Of a DNA stretch of 64,000 nt, positions 59,817 through 64,000 are shown piece by piece. This DNA is from Saccharothrix sp. Lineage in GTDB: Bacteria > Actinomycetota > Actinomycetes > Mycobacteriales > Pseudonocardiaceae. The notes beneath the pieces were generated by a model. The model was given only the letters and a program-made list of their open reading frames with translations, did no database searches and had not been told where the DNA came from. Both the position numbers and the translations under genes were made by a program. Location of the stretch: NCBI RefSeq assembly GCF_031180885.1, contig NZ_JAPSLK010000002.1:1-64000 (forward strand). Reading direction: 5' to 3'. The number at the start of each line of letters is the position of its first letter. Within the stretch, counting starts at the first letter, position 1.

Positions 59817-62071
59817 GCGGTCTGTTGAGCCTGGTTCGTTCCGGGGTGACCCGACGGCGCGTGCAATCGGCGGTCATCGGCTTGGCCACGACGATGTCGG
59901 TCACCGCGGCTTTGCTGGGCGGGTCGCTGCTGGTCGTGTCGTCCGCGCCGTTCGAGGACGCGTTCTCGGCGCAGTCCGGCGCACACCTGTCCGCCGAGTT
60001 CACCGCGACCGCTCAGGACGTCGCGGCGACGGCTTCGGCGGCATCGGCGGTTTCGGCTTCTGTCGGCCCGTTCCCCACCGCGTCGACCGCCGTCCGCGCC
60101 AACGGCATCGACCTACCCCCGGTCACCGTCGTGGGCCGCGCCGACCCCGCCGGCCCCGTCGACCGGCTGACCCTCGTGGCGGGCGAGTGGGCGGACGGGC
60201 CTGGTGAGATCGTCCTCGCCGCCTCGTTCCCCATGACCCCCACCCTCGGCCACCGGATAACGCTTTCCGGCCTACCCGGCGCACCGTCGGTGAAGGTCGT
60301 CGGCATCGCCCGCTCCGTCACCCGCACCGCCGAAGCCTGGGTACCGCCAGCGACCATCACCGCCCCACAGGGCCACCAGATGCTGTACCGCCTGACCGCA
60401 CCGCTGGAGGTGGAAAGCGCTCTCTCGGCAGTGACGGCCCTGGTGCCATCCGGCACGGTCGCCGGGTCGCGGTCGTGGCTGACGGCTAAGCAGGAGGCGG
60501 TGCGGGAAAGCGCTCTCTTCGTGCCGTTCCTGGTGGCGTTCGGGGTGCTGGGTTTGGTGATGTCGGTGCTGGTGGTCGGAAATGTCGTGGCAGGCGCGGT
60601 CGGGTCCGGCGTGCGGCGGATCGGGGTCCTGAAGGCGTTGGGCTGCACGCCCAGCCAGGTGGTGTGGACTTACGTGGGCCAGGCGTTGATCCCAGCGTCC
60701 TTCGGCGTCACTGTCGGCCTGATCACCGGCAATCTCCTGGCCATCCCCGTCCTGGGCCAAACGGAAGAGGTCTACGACACGACCCTGACCGCCCCTCTGT
60801 GGGTCAACGCCGCAGTAGGCTTCGGTGCGCTGACTGTAGTGACCTTGACCGCGTGGGTAAGCGCTCTCCGAGCCGGCCGCCTGCGCACCGTGGACGCTCT
60901 GGCAGTCGGCCGCCCGGGTGGCACACGAGGCCGATTCGCCATCCGTTGGTTCAGCGCCCTGCCCGTGCCCATCGCCCTTGGCCTGGCACGTCCCTTTGCA
61001 CGTCCCGCACGCACTTTCGGCATGGCCGCTTCCGTCGTGTTCGGCACCGCCACCGTGACGTTCGCCGTAGGTTTGGGGATGTCTCTGGGCGTCATCCAAG
61101 AGGCCCGCGACTACAACACATCGGACGTCACCGTAGGCGCAGAAGGCCCACCCCACCTTTCCCAACTCGACCCCAACACCGTAACGTCAACCCTGGCCGC
61201 CCACCCCGACACCGACCGCTACTTCGGCTTGGCCCGCACCGAGATGACCGTCCCCGGCATGGCGGGCTTCGCCCAGATCTACGCGTACACCGGGGACGCG
61301 GGCTGGGCTGGCCACCCCATGATCGCCGGACGCTGGTACTCCAGCCCCGGCGAAGCCGTGGTCCCCACCGCCTTCCTCACCGCGACCAGCAGCCGCATCG
61401 GCGACACCGTCACCCTCCAGCACAAGGGGAAAGCGTTCTCCATCCAGATCGTGGGCGAACTCTTCGACACCAGACACGACGGCCTGGCCGCATACGTGGA
61501 CGCCGCAACGTTCCCGGACCTACCCCCGGACACCTTCTTCATCGACACCAAGCCCAACACCAACATCCAGTCCTATGTGGACTCCTTGAACAACACCCTG
61601 ACCTCAACCACCGCCCGCCCAACAGATCCCGGCCAGACAAGCGACACCATCGTGGTGATCGGCGCCCTGACCGCCCTGCTGACGTTGATGCTGGTAGCGG
61701 TATCGGGCCTGGGCGTCCTCAACACCGTCCTGCTGGACACCCGGGACCGGGTACGTGACTTGGGCATCCACAAGTCGCTGGGCATGACCCCAAAGCAGGT
61801 CATCGCCCTGGTGGTGTCTTCGGTAGCCGCTGTCGGCCTGGTAGCCGGTGCCCTAGGCGTCCCTCTGGGCACAACCCTCCATGCCCAAATCCTCCCCGCC
61901 ATGGGCCAGGCCGCCGGAACCAACCTGCCCACCACAGCCTTCACCGTCTACTCCCCCGCACTGCTGGCCGCCCTGGTAATCAGCGGCACAACAATCGCCA
62001 CCTTGTCCGCCCTCCCCCCAACCACCCAAACCGCCCACACCCCCACATCCACCGCCCTACGCACCGAGTAA
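59813..62071 (+). CDS. FtsX-like ABC permease
   Basis: 752 residues. Two FtsX units, each with a cluster of helices (about 240-360 and 630-740) and a large outside domain between. GVRRIGVLKALGCTPSQVVWTYVGQ and RVRDLGIHKSLGMTPKQVIALVVSS are the coupling-helix motifs. With the LolD-type ATPase it probably exports or resists membrane-active peptides or lipids; the adjacent two-component system supports this. The gene uses more A/T-ending codons (gta, cta, gct) than its neighbours, and three GG(A/T)AAGCGCTCTC sequences lie in its first half. Confidence 0.9.
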   Translation: MSGLLSLVRSGVTRRRVQSAVIGLATTMSVTAALLGGSLLVVSSAPFEDAFSAQSGAHLSAEFTATAQDVAATASAASAVSASVGPFPTASTAVRANGIDLPPVTVVGRADPAGPVDRLTLVAGEWADGPGEIVLAASFPMTPTLGHRITLSGLPGAPSVKVVGIARSVTRTAEAWVPPATITAPQGHQMLYRLTAPLEVESALSAVTALVPSGTVAGSRSWLTAKQEAVRESALFVPFLVAFGVLGLVMSVLVVGNVVAGAVGSGVRRIGVLKALGCTPSQVVWTYVGQALIPASFGVTVGLITGNLLAIPVLGQTEEVYDTTLTAPLWVNAAVGFGALTVVTLTAWVSALRAGRLRTVDALAVGRPGGTRGRFAIRWFSALPVPIALGLARPFARPARTFGMAASVVFGTATVTFAVGLGMSLGVIQEARDYNTSDVTVGAEGPPHLSQLDPNTVTSTLAAHPDTDRYFGLARTEMTVPGMAGFAQIYAYTGDAGWAGHPMIAGRWYSSPGEAVVPTAFLTATSSRIGDTVTLQHKGKAFSIQIVGELFDTRHDGLAAYVDAATFPDLPPDTFFIDTKPNTNIQSYVDSLNNTLTSTTARPTDPGQTSDTIVVIGALTALLTLMLVAVSGLGVLNTVLLDTRDRVRDLGIHKSLGMTPKQVIALVVSSVAAVGLVAGALGVPLGTTLHAQILPAMGQAAGTNLPTTAFTVYSPALLAALVISGTTIATLSALPPTTQTAHTPTSTALRTE

Positions 62072-62112
62072 CCCCATCGCGTGCGGACCGGCCGAACCTG
62101 CGCCGGCTTGGC

Positions 62113-62188
62113 GCGGTCGGCCTAGCGTGGGTCGGCCTGTCACGGGTCGGCCCGGGGTGGTCGGTTTGGCCCGGGTTGGTGCGGCCCA
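62113..62188. repeat. About five copies of a 14-16-bp GGTCGGCC repeat
   Basis: GGTCGGCC words recur at about 62115, 62129, 62145, 62159 and in degenerate form to 62188, between the convergent permease and LysR genes. Confidence 0.6.
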
Positions 62189-62237
62189 GGCGGCGGCGCA
62201 AGCGAGCGCGGCGTGAGGTCGTGAGGCAGTGTGTGGG

Positions 62238-63209
62238 TTACATGGCGGGGAGGAGTTCTTGGCCCTGGTTGTGCCACCACGTGTCGAAAGCCTGGCTGCA
62301 CCCGAGACGGCCCGCGTAAGCGGTGAGGATTTGGGCGTGGATCTCGTCCACGCGTGCCGCGACCGGGCTGTCCGGCCGGTAGAACAGTCGGAGTTCCTGC
62401 CACAGCGGCATGTCCGCCAGCGCCCGGACCGCGATGCTCCCCGGCCGGTCGCGACTGGTCGCCAAGGCCGGACCCACCGCGAGCTTGGCGTGCACCAGCT
62501 CCAGCATCGTCGCCAGGCAGCGCGTGCTGTGCGGCTGCCGCAGCACCAAGCCGTGCTCCTGGCACGTCTGACCCAGGTACGCCGACCACCGCGTCGTGCC
62601 CGGAGGCTCGTCGACCCACGGGTGGTCCAGGACATCGGCCAACGCCACCGGACCCGGCCGGACCGCAGGGTGGTCGTAAGCCATGGCCACGAAAACCGGT
62701 TCGGCCGGGTGAATCAGCACGCTGGCCACACCCGGCGGAGTCGTGCCGGGCAGCGGCGGGCGGTACACCAGGGCCAGGTCCAGTTCACCGATCGCGACCT
62801 TCTCCACGCTGATCCGGTCGTCCGTGTCCTCCACCAGGTGCACGTCCGCGCACCACGGCTGCTCCCGCAACCACCGGCTCACCGCCACGTGCAGGAACCC
62901 GCAGTACCCGCCCACCCGCAGCGGGTCCGACGGGTTCCCGCGCCGTGACCACTCGGCGACCCGGTCGGCGATCGCGCTCATCCCGCCCAGCACCACCCGT
63001 GCCTCCGCCAGGACGTCCGTGCCGAGCGGGGTCGGCGGGCAGCCGTGCTCGGTGCGGAAGAACAGCGCGCCGCCGAGGCTGTGTTCGATGCGCTTGAGCA
63101 GCCCGGACAGCGCCGGTTGGGACATGCCGAGCCGGCGGGCGCCCCGGGTGAGGCTGCCGGTGTCGTCGATCGCGATCAGCGCACGAAGGTGCCGCACCTC
63201 CAGCTCCAC
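62238..63209 (-). CDS. LysR family regulator
   Basis: 323 residues. The N-terminal winged helix (LEVRHLRALIAIDDTGSLTRGARRLGMSQPALSGLLKRIEHSLG, in parts) is followed by a periplasmic-binding-like effector domain with HPWVDEPPGTTRW. GTG 63209 gives the canonical LysR start and lies six bases after GGGGGAG; a GTG at 63224 is less likely. The serine-protease remnant upstream is on the same strand, so no intact divergent target is seen. Confidence 0.88.
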   Translation of the reverse strand: MELEVRHLRALIAIDDTGSLTRGARRLGMSQPALSGLLKRIEHSLGGALFFRTEHGCPPTPLGTDVLAEARVVLGGMSAIADRVAEWSRRGNPSDPLRVGGYCGFLHVAVSRWLREQPWCADVHLVEDTDDRISVEKVAIGELDLALVYRPPLPGTTPPGVASVLIHPAEPVFVAMAYDHPAVRPGPVALADVLDHPWVDEPPGTTRWSAYLGQTCQEHGLVLRQPHSTRCLATMLELVHAKLAVGPALATSRDRPGSIAVRALADMPLWQELRLFYRPDSPVAARVDEIHAQILTAYAGRLGCSQAFDTWWHNQGQELLPAM

Positions 63210-63289
63210 GGGCCACTCCCCCACTCACGTAGGCAACCCGGCGGCTCCGCGACCGTACCGCCGTTGCGCACGCGTGAGGAAGACCTGCC

Positions 63290-63715
63290 CTACGGCTTGG
63301 TGGACTCCAGCGTGTACTGCCCCGATCCGCTGTAGGAGCGCAACTGCCAGCGGCAGCGGCCGGACGTGCCCGTGTAGGTGACCTTCTCGGTGGACGTCGG
63401 CCCCGTGCCGGACGCGACCGTGCGCCACGACGAGCCGTTCCACTTCTGGAGGTACAGGTCGAAGTCGGTGTTCGCCGGTCCGGTGAGGCAGGCTTCGTGC
63501 GCGCCGGCCACGGCTTCGTAGTAGCCGGACTTCGGTTCCACCGCGGTGCCCTGGGACGTCAGGCTGCCGGTGGTCGCGGTGCCACATGCGGGTGGCGGTC
63601 CGCCATCGGAGGTGACCAGGGTGACGCCGTACGCGCGCAGGATTTCCGGCACCGGTTGGAAGTAGGTCGTGGCCGCGCCGCCCCGGCAATCGCCGGAACC
63701 CACTCCTGAGCCGTC
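63290..63715 (-). pseudogene. 3' remnant of a secreted S1-type (streptogrisin-like) protease
   Basis: The last 140 residues have the usual end of S1 trypsin-like exoproteases: GSGVGSGDCRGGAATTYFQPV and PEILRAYGVTLVTS (the last catalytic-domain strands and helix), then a pre-peptidase-C-like domain with ANTDFDLYLQKWNGSSW and SGQYTLESTKP. The frame stays open upstream to the window edge, but the residues become Pro/Arg-rich and contain none of the catalytic His, Asp or GDSGGP motifs. So the 5' two thirds of a protease gene seem deleted or replaced. Confidence 0.6.
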
Positions 63716-64000
63716 CCCGTGCCCCGGCCCGCAGACCCCCGCCGGCACGCGCCCCCACCCAACGCGCCGGGCTCTTGTGCGGATCGGAACACCCTCCGGC
63801 CCGAACACCCGCCGCCAGCCGAACCATGCCCTACCCCAAACACGCGCCAGCCCACGCCCACCCGCAACTCGCCGGCACCAACGCCTGTGCGGGCGGTGGC
63901 GGGGCGAGAGCGGGTGAGGGGTGGCCGAGTGGTAGGTGGGGCGGGGTGAGGCTGGGCGGGGGTGGTTCGAGGGTGGTGGGGTGGTGATCTTCGACAAGGG
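63716..64000. other. Right-edge gap, low-complexity GC-rich sequence
   Basis: The sequence is CCCGC/CACGCC-rich and then GGTGGGG-rich, with no codon bias in any frame. It replaces the part where the protease catalytic domain should be encoded. Confidence 0.4.

Overview
The window is very GC-rich DNA with strong G/C preference at third codon positions, frequent GTG and TTG starts, several leaderless-looking starts and many ATGA/GTGA gene overlaps. Together with the gene families (DUF664, DUF3995, DUF574 methyltransferases, NarL-type two-component pairs, DrrAB-like and UvrA-like drug-resistance ATPases, two-discoidin GH3 enzyme) this points to a filamentous actinomycete. Pseudonocardiaceae (Saccharothrix/Actinosynnema/Lentzea type) is my best guess, by inference only. 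I see no rRNA, tRNA, CRISPR array or intact transposase. Many intergenic gaps hold short tandem repeats or large hairpins.

Layout. 0-18 kb: a mosaic of single genes: the tail of an unknown protein, a DinB/DUF664 protein, a Pro-Thr-linker protein, an MFS exporter, a secreted two-discoidin GH3 glycosidase, a methyltransferase, DUF3995, a luciferase-type oxidoreductase, a UvrA-like resistance ATPase, a divergent TetR/DoxX pair, a quinone-oxidoreductase-type dehydrogenase, a SUKH-like protein, a beta-hydroxyacid dehydrogenase and a bile-acid-symporter-type transporter.

18.5-35.3 kb: the metabolic centre. A copper amine oxidase and a divergent acetylpolyamine-amidohydrolase-like deacetylase are followed by a lipoprotein binding protein, a dienelactone-hydrolase-family protein, an HSL-type esterase that lacks its nucleophile, an aldehyde dehydrogenase and an AraC regulator. 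A tightly overlapping operon comes next: HpaD-type homoprotocatechuate dioxygenase, an FAH-RraA fusion, GntR, a DapA-family aldolase, HpaE-type dehydrogenase, SDR, MoaF-like protein and SnoaL-like protein. Read together they suggest aromatic monoamine (tyramine/dopamine type) -> arylacetaldehyde -> arylacetate -> meta-cleavage, with an unusual set of lower-pathway enzymes. No HpaBC hydroxylase, HpaF or HpaH is visible here.

35.4-50.2 kb: a degenerate PAS-GGDEF-EAL protein coupled to a DUF574 methyltransferase, a P450 with a secreted hydrolase, a Prim-Pol protein overlapping a secreted SGNH hydrolase, a probably frameshifted small gene, an SDR/TetR divergent pair, a large ATPase regulator, about 900 bp of structured repeats, and a 2-oxoglutarate oxygenase. 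50.2-64 kb: a DrrAB-type exporter with an FMN reductase, hisG, a membrane acyltransferase, a membrane-anchored hydrolase, a miniature Upf1-like helicase, a two-component system facing a LolD/FtsX-type ABC transporter, a LysR regulator and the 3' remnant of a secreted S1 protease.

The most unusual non-genic items are (i) a nested 130-nt hairpin element present twice in inverted orientation, 23 kb apart, with a compensatory base change in a stem; (ii) a 169-bp hairpin with a third copy of its outer arm; (iii) tandem repeats that repeat the stop-codon region of two genes; and (iv) identical LacI-operator-like AGCGCT palindromes inside coding sequence.
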